The notes below the pieces were generated by a model that worked only from the letters and a program-made list of their open reading frames with translations, ran no database searches and was not told the origin of the DNA. A program made the position numbers and the translations under genes. From an uncultured Lachnospiraceae bacterium (GTDB lineage: Bacteria > Bacillota > Clostridia > Lachnospirales > Lachnospiraceae), in NCBI GenBank assembly GCA_947648875.1, contig CANSPM010000008.1, positions 31,361 to 95,360 of the forward strand: DNA of 64,000 nt, in the 5' to 3' direction. Below, in pieces: positions 1 through 8,033 of this stretch. Every line of letters starts with the position of its first letter. Positions within the stretch are counted from its first letter, which is position 1.

Positions 1-813
1 GACCAGGTGGAGGGGAAGGAGAAGTGGGATCTGGCGCCTCTGCCCTTTCTGAAACTGAAAGAGGTGTTTGCGCGATGGCAGAGCGGGTTGCACGGAAAGG
101 GCTGGAACAGTCTGTTCTGGAATAATCATGATCTGCCCCGAATAGTCTCCCGCTGGGGGAATGACGGAGCATATCGGGTGGAATCCGCTAAAATGCTGGC
201 GATTCTCCTTCATGGGTTACAGGGAACGCCCTATATATATCAGGGTGAGGAACTTGGCATGACCAATGTGCAATATGAGATAGAGGATTATAGGGATATT
301 GAAACCCTGCATTTGTATGAGGAGCGCCTCAAAAAGGGATACAGCCGGGAGGAAGTCATGCGTTCGATCCATGCCAGAAGCCGGGACAACGCAAGAACGC
401 CCATGCAGTGGAGCGACGGAGAAAACGGGGGATTTACCAAAGGAACGCCCTGGATCAAAGTCAATCCCAATTACCGGCAGATCAACGCGGATGGGCAGTT
501 GGGTGATGAGGATTCTGTTTTCAGCTGCTACAAAAACCTTATTCGGCTTCGCAAGAAATATCCCGTGTTCGTGGACGGTGATTTTCAGATGCTGCTTATG
601 GAGGATGAAAATATATTCGCCTATACCAGGGAGCATGAAGATTCCCGGCTTCTGGTGGTCTGCAATTTCTCCGGAAGTACAGTGAATTGCCCGCTGGAAG
701 AGCCGGGTGCCTCCATGAGACTGCTGATCGGAAACTACAGGGAGGAGGGGCCGATTTCCACACTGCGTCCCTATGAGGCCAGAATGTATCTGAGCGTCCA
801 AAGAGAAATCTGA
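1..813 (+). CDS. malL: Oligo-1,6-glucosidase / alpha-glucosidase (GH13), 3' part
   Basis: Hydrolyses alpha-1,6 (and some alpha-1,4) glucosidic ends of small malto- and isomalto-oligosaccharides in the cytoplasm. The frame is open from base 1, so the start and the N-terminal two thirds lie outside the window and 270 residues remain. GH13 region IV is visible as FWNNHDLPRI (about residues 39-48), whose Asp stabilises the transition state. GTPYIYQGEELGM and DNARTPMQWSD are typical of the MalL/TreC branch, and a C-terminal beta-sandwich follows. The nucleophile Asp and acid Glu would lie upstream. Trehalose-6-phosphate hydrolase is the main alternative, because the deciding region is missing. A terminator hairpin follows the stop. 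Confidence 0.85.
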   Translation, partial: DQVEGKEKWDLAPLPFLKLKEVFARWQSGLHGKGWNSLFWNNHDLPRIVSRWGNDGAYRVESAKMLAILLHGLQGTPYIYQGEELGMTNVQYEIEDYRDIETLHLYEERLKKGYSREEVMRSIHARSRDNARTPMQWSDGENGGFTKGTPWIKVNPNYRQINADGQLGDEDSVFSCYKNLIRLRKKYPVFVDGDFQMLLMEDENIFAYTREHEDSRLLVVCNFSGSTVNCPLEEPGASMRLLIGNYREEGPISTLRPYEARMYLSVQREI

Positions 814-851
814 ATGTATTAGCAAGATGTATGGAAGCATAATGCGGATAG

Positions 852-892
852 AAATGGAGACAGCAGCCGTTATGGCGGATGTCTCCATTTTC
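852..892. terminator. Bidirectional hairpin terminator
   Basis: A perfect 11-bp inverted repeat (AAATGGAGACA / TGTCTCCATTT) encloses a 17-nt loop containing GCC/GGC, followed by TTTT on the plus strand. It lies between two convergent genes, the GH13 gene and the alpha-L-fucosidase. Confidence 0.75.
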
Positions 893-936
893 TGACATAA
901 GAATATGGTGGAATGCGGATTATGCGGCTCTAATAT

Positions 937-2409
937 CTAGTCAACAGCGATCTTAAATACAATAGGATAGTCACTTTGCAGACTGCATCTGATATGCAGT
1001 CCTTCTTCGTCCCGGCTCCAACGGCAGGGTTCATCCGTTCCCAACGCCTGCACATCCCGGATGATGCCATGGAAATTGGCCTGTCTGGAGGCGTCCTGTT
1101 CCCCCAGGGAGGTAATACAGTAGTCTCCGTCCTCGCTGCATCTAAGGGCAGTGACATAGAGATAGCCCTTAGCGGTGGTAAAGCGGAAGTCCTTGGAGGT
1201 AAATTCTTTCTTGATTCCGTCTGAAAACTGTCCCTCCACAATCTGCGTGGGTCCCTCTCCGTATTTTCTCCAGATATTCGATTCGTAGATGGCTTCTCCG
1301 TTTACTTTCAGCCACTGTCCGATGGCCAGAAGTACCTTTTCGTCCTCGGTGGATATGGTGCCGTCTGCTTTGGGGCCGACATTCAGCAGAAGACATCCAT
1401 TCTTACTCACAATATCCACCAGATCACATACAATGTCCTTTGCGGGCTTAAACTGGTTGTTTTCCGTGTAGCACCAGGAATTGAGGGCGATGGCGGTGTC
1501 TGTCTGCCAGAAGAACGGCTTCATATCTGCAAACTGTCCCCTTTCCACATCCGGCACCGCAGACCCGAACTGGAATGCGTCATGCTTGTAGTTGATGGCG
1601 ACCTCCGTGCCCCACTCGGCGGCCCGGTTGTAATAGTAGGCGGCAATTTTCCGCAGATAGGGTTTGCAGACCTCCCGCTGTATCCACCAGTCAAAATAAA
1701 GGATTTTCGGCTGATAGCGGTCTATGATTTCGCAGGTGCGCACCAGCCAGTCCTGCAAATATTCCTCCGTGGGTTCGGGGTCCCCGGAGAGGGCCTGGTG
1801 ATCCGGCTCCGGCATGGCCGGCCAGTAGAAATCTCCGCGCTGCAAAGGCTCTTTAATGTCACTTTCAAATTCTTTGCCATGTCCCATAAAGAACCAGTGT
1901 TCCAGGCGATGCGTGGATGCGCCCATCATCATCCCCGCGCGCTCGCAGCTTTCCTTCAATTCACCCAGTACGTCCCTCCCCGGCCCCATTTCACAGGCAT
2001 TCCAGTGGGAGATTTCACTGTGGTACATCTGGAAACCGTCATGATGCTCCGCCACCGGCACCACATATTTAGCTCCGGCCTGCCGGAATAGATCCGCCCA
2101 CTTGTCCGCCTGAAAATGTTCGGCGCGGAACAGGGGGAGAAAATCCTTATAGCCGAAATCCGTATGCCTGCCATAAGTCTTGATATGGTGCTCATATTCC
2201 GGCGAACCCTGGATATACATGTTGCGGGAATACCACTCGTTGCCGAAAGCGGGCACACTGTAGATTCCCCAGTGAATAAAGATTCCGAACTTTGCCTTCT
2301 GATACCATTGGGGAACACGGTAGGAGGACAGAGACTCCCAGGTATCCCTGTAAGGGCCACAGGCAATCACGTCGTCAATTTGATGGAGGTATCGGGTTAA
2401 ATCGTACAT
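937..2409 (-). CDS. Alpha-L-fucosidase (GH29)
   Basis: Releases terminal L-fucose from host or plant glycans by a retaining mechanism. The 490-residue protein has the GH29 hallmark FGIFIHWGIYSVPA at residues 41-54 and EHHDGF at 121-126. ILYFDWW at 236-242 should carry the nucleophile, Asp240. The last 100 residues look like the usual beta-sandwich domain. No signal peptide is visible (starts MYDLTRYLHQ), so it should act in the cytoplasm on imported fucosyl-oligosaccharides. It has its own promoter and two adjacent palindromes upstream, which suggests substrate-controlled expression. The acid/base residue cannot be assigned by eye, as it varies in this family. Confidence 0.93.
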   Translation of the reverse strand: MYDLTRYLHQIDDVIACGPYRDTWESLSSYRVPQWYQKAKFGIFIHWGIYSVPAFGNEWYSRNMYIQGSPEYEHHIKTYGRHTDFGYKDFLPLFRAEHFQADKWADLFRQAGAKYVVPVAEHHDGFQMYHSEISHWNACEMGPGRDVLGELKESCERAGMMMGASTHRLEHWFFMGHGKEFESDIKEPLQRGDFYWPAMPEPDHQALSGDPEPTEEYLQDWLVRTCEIIDRYQPKILYFDWWIQREVCKPYLRKIAAYYYNRAAEWGTEVAINYKHDAFQFGSAVPDVERGQFADMKPFFWQTDTAIALNSWCYTENNQFKPAKDIVCDLVDIVSKNGCLLLNVGPKADGTISTEDEKVLLAIGQWLKVNGEAIYESNIWRKYGEGPTQIVEGQFSDGIKKEFTSKDFRFTTAKGYLYVTALRCSEDGDYCITSLGEQDASRQANFHGIIRDVQALGTDEPCRWSRDEEGLHIRCSLQSDYPIVFKIAVD

Positions 2410-2481
2410 TTTGGATCATCCTTTCTTATGTTTTTCCGTTTACTTCTGTAGGACTTCCATATGGATATATCGTCAGGAATT

Positions 2482-2510
2482 ATTGTAGCATGAAAGAGAG
2501 AGCTGTTCAA
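2482..2510 (-). promoter_or_regulatory. Promoter of the alpha-L-fucosidase gene
   Basis: On the minus strand, TTGAAC (2510-2505) and TACAAT (2487-2482) are separated by 17 bp, about 75 bp upstream of the fucosidase start. This is a near-consensus housekeeping sigma promoter. Confidence 0.7.
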
Positions 2511-2525
2511 TACGATTCCGAGAAG

Positions 2526-2560
2526 TTTGGATATTGCATATCCAAATACACCCTGGTGTA
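2526..2560. promoter_or_regulatory. Two abutting palindromes upstream of the fucosidase promoter
   Basis: TTTGGATAT-N3-ATATCCAAA (2526-2546) is a perfect 9-bp inverted repeat. It is followed at once by TACACC-CT-GGTGTA (2547-2560), a second perfect palindrome. They lie about 16 bp upstream of the fucosidase -35 box, where an activator or repressor would bind. The regulator is not identified here. Confidence 0.5.
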
Positions 2561-2756
2561 CTGACTGCGTTATGTAGGAAATGATCCCGGATGGCCGCCC
2601 TGTCTGAAAAATCGGCGGGGGCGTGGTCGGGGAGTAAAATCTCCGTATGGACTACGCTGCCTTTGCGGGTGTAGGATGAATTGATATATGTGTATTAAAA
2701 TAATAGACAGGTAATAAACTATAAAAATGTTTCACGGCGGTTGTATTGCGCAAATA

Positions 2757-2785
2757 TTGATGTTGTGGGGAAAATCATGTATAAT
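2757..2785 (+). promoter_or_regulatory. Promoter of the PepSY lipoprotein gene
   Basis: TTGATG (2757-2762), a 17-bp spacer and TATAAT (2780-2785) lie about 80 bp upstream of the start. Together with the divergent fucosidase promoter and its palindromes this accounts for most of the signal in the 450-bp gap at 2410-2863. I see no gene in that gap. Confidence 0.75.
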
Positions 2786-2863
2786 ATGCGTATAAGAAGA
2801 GTGCGTTGCCAAAATCCATCGGTATCGGGGGCGTAAGGGAGTATTTTGGAGGAAAATAGGAGA

Positions 2864-3892
2864 ATGATGAATAGGAAATGGAATAGGAAAATTTTCATTA
2901 TGAGTAGTATCCTTTTGCTGGCTACAGGATGCGGCACTACGGAACCTGGGGCTGAATCCGGGGCAGAGGTTGTAGGAATGGAAGAGTCGGCTGATCTGGC
3001 AGGCCAATACGGCAGCGGTCAGGGAGAAACGGACCACCGAGAAGAAGCAGGAGGGCTGGGAGAGGCAGACAGCCGGAGAGAAACAGAAGGGCAGGAGTCG
3101 GGTGCGGTTACGGTTGCGGGGGTAAAGACAGTGGTTTTGGAAAACGCCGGTCTTTCGGAGGATGAGGTACGGTTTGTGCGTATTCATCTGGATTCCGAAA
3201 ACGGCAATTCAGAATATGATGTGGAGTTTGTCTGTGAGGATGCGGAGTATGACTATAAGGTCAGCGCATTGACTGGAGAGATTCTTGCCATGCACTGTGA
3301 GATGGGGAACTATGATGTGGATGCTCTGCCGCAGGATGTGGTTCAAGCGGAGGGGATCCCGGCACCGGATGCCTCTCAGGCGGAGAACCCTCTACCGCAG
3401 GATGCTCCCCAGGCGGATATTGCGCCAGAAGCCGGCGGACAGTACATCGGAAGTGAGGCAGCGAAACAGATTGCGCTGGACCATGCAGGTCTGACTGCGG
3501 AGGAAGCGCATTTTGTACACGCGCATCTGGAGCAGGATGACGGAAACTGGAAATATGATATAGAATTTCATAAAGACAATACCGAATATGACTATGATAT
3601 TCACGCGTTAACAGGGGAGATACTGTCTTTTGATCAGGATGCGGAATACGATCAGCACGGAGCGGACACTATGGTGGGGGAGGGGCAGATCACCGAGGAC
3701 AGGGCCAAACAGATTGCGCTTGCGCACGCCGGTGTGGCCGAAGAGGATGCCCAGCGTCTGAAAATTGAATTTGATTATGATGATGGTCGCGGGGAATATG
3801 AGGTGGAATGGCAAATTGGCCACACAGAATACTCCTGTGATGTGGATGCGAGCACTGGCGAAATTCTCAGTTATGAGAAAGAGCTGGACTAA
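2864..3892 (+). CDS. Lipoprotein with three PepSY-like repeats
   Basis: A surface lipoprotein of 342 residues. The ATG at 2864 is preferred over the upstream TTG because GGAGG lies 11 bp before it and the signal peptide then begins correctly: MMNRKWNRK, a hydrophobic core and LLATGC with Cys23 as the lipidation site. An acidic linker is followed by three copies of a domain of about 60 residues (roughly 95-150, 190-255 and 275-342). Each runs from a helix such as KQIALDHAG to YDIEF...EYDYDIHALTGEIL, the PepSY pattern. PepSY domains usually inhibit proteases or sense the envelope, but the partner is unknown. Two Pro/Gln/Asp-rich linker repeats (about 155-185) separate copies 1 and 2. Confidence 0.85.
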   Translation: MMNRKWNRKIFIMSSILLLATGCGTTEPGAESGAEVVGMEESADLAGQYGSGQGETDHREEAGGLGEADSRRETEGQESGAVTVAGVKTVVLENAGLSEDEVRFVRIHLDSENGNSEYDVEFVCEDAEYDYKVSALTGEILAMHCEMGNYDVDALPQDVVQAEGIPAPDASQAENPLPQDAPQADIAPEAGGQYIGSEAAKQIALDHAGLTAEEAHFVHAHLEQDDGNWKYDIEFHKDNTEYDYDIHALTGEILSFDQDAEYDQHGADTMVGEGQITEDRAKQIALAHAGVAEEDAQRLKIEFDYDDGRGEYEVEWQIGHTEYSCDVDASTGEILSYEKELD

Positions 3893-3970
3893 TGTACTGA
3901 CCCGTTTGGCTGAAAGTAAATAGGTCAGTACACTGGACGGATATTTCCGTTAGCACAAAGTTCTGATAGA

Positions 3971-4008
3971 AAAAAAGAGGCCCCATTCCCTTTGTGGGAA
4001 CGGGGCCT
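3971..4008 (-). terminator. Rho-independent terminator
   Basis: AGGCCCC-ATTCCC and GGGAA-C-GGGGCCT form a GC-rich hairpin. On the minus strand it is followed by a run of six or seven T, so it serves the gene ending at 4022. It may also stop the lipoprotein gene from the other side. Confidence 0.8.
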
Positions 4009-4021
4009 GCATTAGCGCCGT

Positions 4022-5113
4022 TTAGTTAGACTGATTTAGAGATTTCACAATGCTCCTTTTTATGGCATCTATATCCAGACCGTCCAAAATAGCGTTCTTG
4101 ATTTGCTCCTGTATATCATCTATGTCTATCTCTTCCAAGATTTCGTCAATGATACCTTGGGCCAGATCGGGCTGGTTGAAGGAACCCCCCAGGTTCGGAA
4201 AGAGCGGGGCCATGTTCGGCATGTTCGGAACAGAGGAGCTGCTCCCGGCCTGGTCCGGTACATGCTTTTCATTGGCCAGATATGAGGTGGAGTACCATTT
4301 GTCCACTGGCCAGCCATTCTCGAAATAGATATTGTGCCGCTGGGGCCGCCGCTCCTCGTAGGGGTCGGTCACATCCTTAAGTTCCATGTACAGGTCAGGG
4401 GCCTGGGCGTCGATCAGTGCCATGGGGGCCCGGTCTGCCACCAGCTGGAACTGTACATATCTGGCCTGGGGGGCGGTGAACGGTATGTCATAGTATTCCC
4501 AACCGTTGTATTTTTTCAGGGGCTTAATATATCCGCGATTTAAGCGGAAATGCAGCCCTGTCGCCTCAAATTCGCTGCGGGAAGCCAGATCGGGCGTATT
4601 GGTGAACATAATCTGCAACTTACATGTCTCGTCGCTTCGGTCGTTCTCGCCGCCGTTGAGCCAAAATACAAAGTGATATTCGCTGTGTGGCTCAATCTCA
4701 TGGATGTTGCCGGCGATATAGCTGGTAGACTCCCAGTTCCAGGAGCCCAGAGACAACACCTCTGTCAGGCGCGGCAGAGTCGCAATAACCTCCGCCAATG
4801 GATTGTCAATCATAAAACGCTCACAGATGGTGGGGTCGCTGCCCCTGTTAAAGGAACTCCTGACATTCAGACCGCATTCGTCGGGATTTTTGTGCCATGT
4901 ATTGGGGTTCACTGTTATGTATTTGGTTTGATTCATCTCCATGTCCTCCATATTCTCATATGTCGGGCATTGTCTGTGCAAACGGATTGCGTTGTCGGAT
5001 ACAAACTCTGCCCGACGCTTTTTGACAAGTCCTTTTGCTCTCTTTGGATAGGTGTAACCAATCACCGCGCTCCGCTCATCCAGCACGGATACGGTTTGTC
5101 CGTTTTTTTCCAT
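4022..5113 (-). CDS. Protein with RRXRR-like N-terminus and a sugar-binding-like beta-sandwich
   Basis: I do not recognise a full-length family for this 363-residue protein. Residues 1-50 (VSVLDE..., GYTYPKRAKGLVKKRRAEF) resemble RRXRR-type segments found at the N-terminus of some phage or CRISPR-associated nucleases and in short Lachnospiraceae proteins. Residues 70-280 are rich in Trp, Tyr and beta-type sequence (for example FVFWLNGGEND and GWEYYDIPFTAP) and resemble a carbohydrate-binding jelly roll. The tail from about 310 is two helices rich in Ile, Asp and Glu (IIDEILEEIDIDDIQEQI) after a Pro/Asn/Met linker. No signal peptide or membrane segment is present. The start is preceded by a duplicated copy of its own initiation region. 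Confidence 0.55.
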   Translation of the reverse strand: MEKNGQTVSVLDERSAVIGYTYPKRAKGLVKKRRAEFVSDNAIRLHRQCPTYENMEDMEMNQTKYITVNPNTWHKNPDECGLNVRSSFNRGSDPTICERFMIDNPLAEVIATLPRLTEVLSLGSWNWESTSYIAGNIHEIEPHSEYHFVFWLNGGENDRSDETCKLQIMFTNTPDLASRSEFEATGLHFRLNRGYIKPLKKYNGWEYYDIPFTAPQARYVQFQLVADRAPMALIDAQAPDLYMELKDVTDPYEERRPQRHNIYFENGWPVDKWYSTSYLANEKHVPDQAGSSSSVPNMPNMAPLFPNLGGSFNQPDLAQGIIDEILEEIDIDDIQEQIKNAILDGLDIDAIKRSIVKSLNQSN

Positions 5114-5175
5114 GGGTGCCCTCCCCGATCAGTTTACCCGTATCTGCGTTTTTTTTCATGGGTGTCTTCCCCGAT
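5104..5175 (-). repeat. Direct duplication of a translation start region
   Basis: On the minus strand, ATCGGGGARGRCACCCATG followed by a poly-A stretch and ACG occurs twice, about 48 bp apart. One copy is the real start of the gene at 5113. The other lies upstream and opens a 26-codon frame (MKKNADTGKLIGEG...) that overlaps the real start in another frame. It could be a relic of a tandem duplication or a leader peptide. Confidence 0.55.
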
Positions 5176-5594
5176 ACATCTTTATCATACAGGATATAGT
5201 GAGAGAAGTCAATCCGAAAACGATATCTTTTGTCGTGATTTCGTCTGAAAGTTATGGCAACAGGAGCCGCAGGCCTACCGGGGCGGACGCCTGTCAGAAG
5301 TTTATAAAACGGAAATCATAAGTGTGTTGCATGATGCGGAATATGGGGTTGCACATGAGAAATACGGTATTTAATACTGTAATTTCTAAATAGTTGTGAT
5401 ATAATAAACTTTACTCATGTCAGGAAACGGTCGAATGGCCATTTATACCATGCTTTTCCTGATATGGAGCCGCCTGTTTTCCGAGGAAAATATGTGGCGC
5501 GGAGTATGCCTCATACCTGCGGCTGCAATAAATGTGGCGGGAACCAAAAAGTCAGCACAGTACGCTTACGGGAATTTTGTCCGGAGGAAAGAGA
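5176..5594. other. Non-coding stretch before a small gene
   Basis: I find no convincing gene here. A TATAAT at 5400-5405, without a good -35 box, could start a leader of about 190 nt for the small gene at 5595. That leader contains an inverted repeat, TCAGGAAA (5418-5425) with TTTTCCTGA (5454-5462), enclosing ATGGCCAT. It does not match a riboswitch class I know. Confidence 0.35.
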
Positions 5595-5786
5595 ATGGAT
5601 CAGACACAAGACGTGATCAGAATGCTGGACACCATGACCAGGGCCGGTGTCGGCCGTATGAAGGTAGAGACCTCTATGGCCCTGGAGGAGGGGAGGACGG
5701 AAAAGGCCTACCACCACGGGAGATGTGATGTGGGGAGTCCTTTTGCCACGGGAAATCTCTTTGACCTGGAGGAGGATGCAGAGTAG
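5595..5786 (+). CDS. Small conserved-looking protein, 63 aa
   Basis: A 63-residue cytoplasmic protein starting MDQTQDVIRMLDTMTRAGVG and ending NLFDLEEDAE. The ATG at 5595 has GGAGG seven bases upstream, which fixes the start. It has an amphipathic N-terminal helix and an acidic tail, with one Cys and several His in the middle (YHHGRCD). It lies 77 bp before the dihydrouridine synthase gene and could be co-transcribed with it. I cannot assign a function. Confidence 0.6.
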   Translation: MDQTQDVIRMLDTMTRAGVGRMKVETSMALEEGRTEKAYHHGRCDVGSPFATGNLFDLEEDAE

Positions 5787-5863
5787 CGAAAAGTGATTTT
5801 GCAAGCAGGAGAGTCTACAGGGTCATGAGATAGTACAGGCGCGGTGGGACAGGGAGGTATCGG

Positions 5864-6886
5864 ATGCAGTTTGAATTGGCCCCGATGGAGGGGATTACAG
5901 GGTATATATTCCGCAATGCCTATTTGAAATATTTTGGCGATATGGACCGGTATTTTACCCCCTTTATCGCCAGTACGGGTTTGAATCACAAGGAGTTAAA
6001 TGATGTGCTGCCGGAGCACAATGAGGGATTTATGCGGGGCCTGGAGAAGGATATGAATGTAAAAGGCGAGGGACAGATTCGGCCCCGGCTTGTGCCGCAG
6101 ATCCTGTCCAACCGGGCGGAGGATTTTCTGATGATAGCGGACAGACTGAGGCAAATGGGGTATTCTCATGTGAATCTGAACCTGGGTTGTCCTTCCGGCA
6201 CGGTGGTCAGCCGGGGCAGGGGAGCGGGATTTCTGGGAGTTCCTTCGCGGCTGGATGCTTTTTTGGAAGAGATCTATGAAAAATGTCCCCTCTCCGTCTC
6301 CGTTAAGACTCGACTTGGTGTGACAGATATGGAGGATTGGGAGGGGCTGCTGGAAATTTATGAAAAGTACCCCATGGAAGAACTGATTATTCACCCCCGG
6401 ATACAGCGGGATTTCTATAAGCATCCTCTGCGTCTGGAGGGCATGGAACTGGCCCTGCACCGCCAGGAGAAGACAGGGGGGCGTATTTCCATCTGCTATA
6501 ATGGGGAGATACACAGTCTTGGAGAATATCAGACGCTGAGACAGAGATTTCCCCGGATACAGCGGGTTATGCTGGGCAGGGGCGTGCTGAAAAATCCGTT
6601 TCTGACCGGGGAACTGAGACAGTGGGAGAAGCGGCGGCAGGTTTCGGAGGACTATGAAAATCCGGCTCCGGAGGCACGCAGGGAGGTATTGTGGGCCTTT
6701 CATCAGGAAATGCTCAACGGCTACAGGGAAATAATGGCAGGAGAGCAGAACGCCCTGTATAAGATGAAAGAATTGTGGACTTATTTGGGGGATTCCTTTC
6801 CCGGAAAGGAAAAGGCCTTAAAGAAGATTCGCAAGGCCGGGGATATGATCCGGTATGAGTCGGCGGTACGGGAAGTTTTTGACTGA
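5864..6886 (+). CDS. dus: tRNA-dihydrouridine synthase
   Basis: An FMN- and NADPH-dependent enzyme that reduces specific uridines in the tRNA D-loop. The 340-residue TIM barrel starts with the expected FELAPMEGITGYIFRNAY. It carries the catalytic Cys109 in NLNLGCPSGTVV, SVKTRLG at about 145 and the phosphate-binding MLGRGVLKNP at about 240. A C-terminal helical domain follows. The divergence from the classic DusA/B/C start (APM.GVTD) suggests the Lachnospiraceae-type branch, so the target uridine is not assigned. GGGAGG precedes the ATG by five bases. Confidence 0.92.
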   Translation: MQFELAPMEGITGYIFRNAYLKYFGDMDRYFTPFIASTGLNHKELNDVLPEHNEGFMRGLEKDMNVKGEGQIRPRLVPQILSNRAEDFLMIADRLRQMGYSHVNLNLGCPSGTVVSRGRGAGFLGVPSRLDAFLEEIYEKCPLSVSVKTRLGVTDMEDWEGLLEIYEKYPMEELIIHPRIQRDFYKHPLRLEGMELALHRQEKTGGRISICYNGEIHSLGEYQTLRQRFPRIQRVMLGRGVLKNPFLTGELRQWEKRRQVSEDYENPAPEARREVLWAFHQEMLNGYREIMAGEQNALYKMKELWTYLGDSFPGKEKALKKIRKAGDMIRYESAVREVFD

Positions 6887-6959
6887 GGAGAATCTCCTTT
6901 AGAAGGCAAATTCCAATAATGTCGTGGGAGTGTTCCATGTTATGCGGAAAGAGGTAAAT

Positions 6960-8033
6960 ATGGCGAATAGGAGAGAAAAAATGAAAAAGAGGCGTCCCTG
7001 GTGGAGTTATCCGTTATGGGCATTATGTGTGCCGGGGGTATTGTTGGCAATGGTTCTGCTGGGAGCCAGGCTGTATTTCCGCATTCCGGTCAGGGATTAC
7101 TACAAGGTTTCGGAACGTGGTTTCCTGATCCCGGACTGCGGTCGTGGGTTTGTGGCCCAGGGCATTGCTTACGACAAAGAGACGGGACGTTTTCTGGTAA
7201 ACGGATATCAGAAGGATAATACAGCTTCGCCCATCTATATTATAGCGCCAGGGGCCGGAAAGCCGGATAAGACCATCCGCATGGCGGAACCGTCCGGCGT
7301 GGATTACACGGGACATGCAGGGGGAATTGCCCGATATGGCGACTATATCTATGTGGCGGACGGCAGCGGGCACCGCCTTCTGGTCTTTTCCAGTCAAAGC
7401 ATTTATAATGCGGCGGATGGAGACCATGTGGCAGCTATAGGGGCATTTGCCACGGCGGTGTCGGAAACGGATTATATAGGTCCGGCCTTTGTCACGGTGG
7501 ATGGGGAACGGCTGGTGACAGGGGAATTCTATCGTGATCCCAACTACCAGACACTGGAGAGCCACAAGTTTACCACATTGGCAGGAGACTACCAGCAGGC
7601 TCTGGCGGTGGAATACAGATTGGATGCAGAGGCCCTGTACGGTATTGTGCCCGCGCCGGTGAAGGCCTATACCCTGCCGGATCTGGCCCAGGGCATGTGT
7701 TTTGACGAGGGCCGGATCTACGTGTCCACCTCCTGGGGCACGGCGCTTTCCCATATCTACCAGTACGATGAGACCGGACTACAGCTACAGGGGAATATTT
7801 CCCTGCTGGGCATGGAACTTCCCCTGTATGCGTTGGACTGCGGGGCGCTGCTTTCGGACGGCGTGATTGCGCCCATGTCCGAGGAGATCGTAGTGGTGGA
7901 CGGAAAACTTTACACTATGTGTGAATCCGCTTCGGACAAGTATATTTTCGGCAAATTTACATCCGCGAAATGGTGCTATGCCACGGATGTGAAAGCATTC
8001 TTTACGAAAGAAATTATTTCAGAAAACCATTGA
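6960..8033 (+). CDS. Membrane-anchored beta-propeller-like protein
   Basis: A 357-residue protein with one N-terminal membrane segment (about 17-38, ALCVPGVLLAMVLLGARLYF) after a basic cytoplasmic stretch. The body is extracytoplasmic, and its repeats such as GGIARYGDYIYVADGSGHRLLVF and QGMCFDEGRIYVSTSWG look like propeller blades. The ATG at 6960 is chosen because AAAGAGGT lies five bases upstream; earlier ATGs lack a site. No catalytic motif is recognised. Its last 20 bases overlap the end of the convergent suf gene. Confidence 0.6.
   Translation: MANRREKMKKRRPWWSYPLWALCVPGVLLAMVLLGARLYFRIPVRDYYKVSERGFLIPDCGRGFVAQGIAYDKETGRFLVNGYQKDNTASPIYIIAPGAGKPDKTIRMAEPSGVDYTGHAGGIARYGDYIYVADGSGHRLLVFSSQSIYNAADGDHVAAIGAFATAVSETDYIGPAFVTVDGERLVTGEFYRDPNYQTLESHKFTTLAGDYQQALAVEYRLDAEALYGIVPAPVKAYTLPDLAQGMCFDEGRIYVSTSWGTALSHIYQYDETGLQLQGNISLLGMELPLYALDCGALLSDGVIAPMSEEIVVVDGKLYTMCESASDKYIFGKFTSAKWCYATDVKAFFTKEIISENH

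Noticed and set aside
217..888. Minus-strand open frame across the 3' half of the GH13 gene
   Set aside because: Shadow of the GH13 gene; it also crosses the bidirectional terminator.
5417..5728. 103-codon plus-strand frame upstream of dus
   Set aside because: No ribosome site. It overlaps the small gene at 5595, which has a good site, in another frame.
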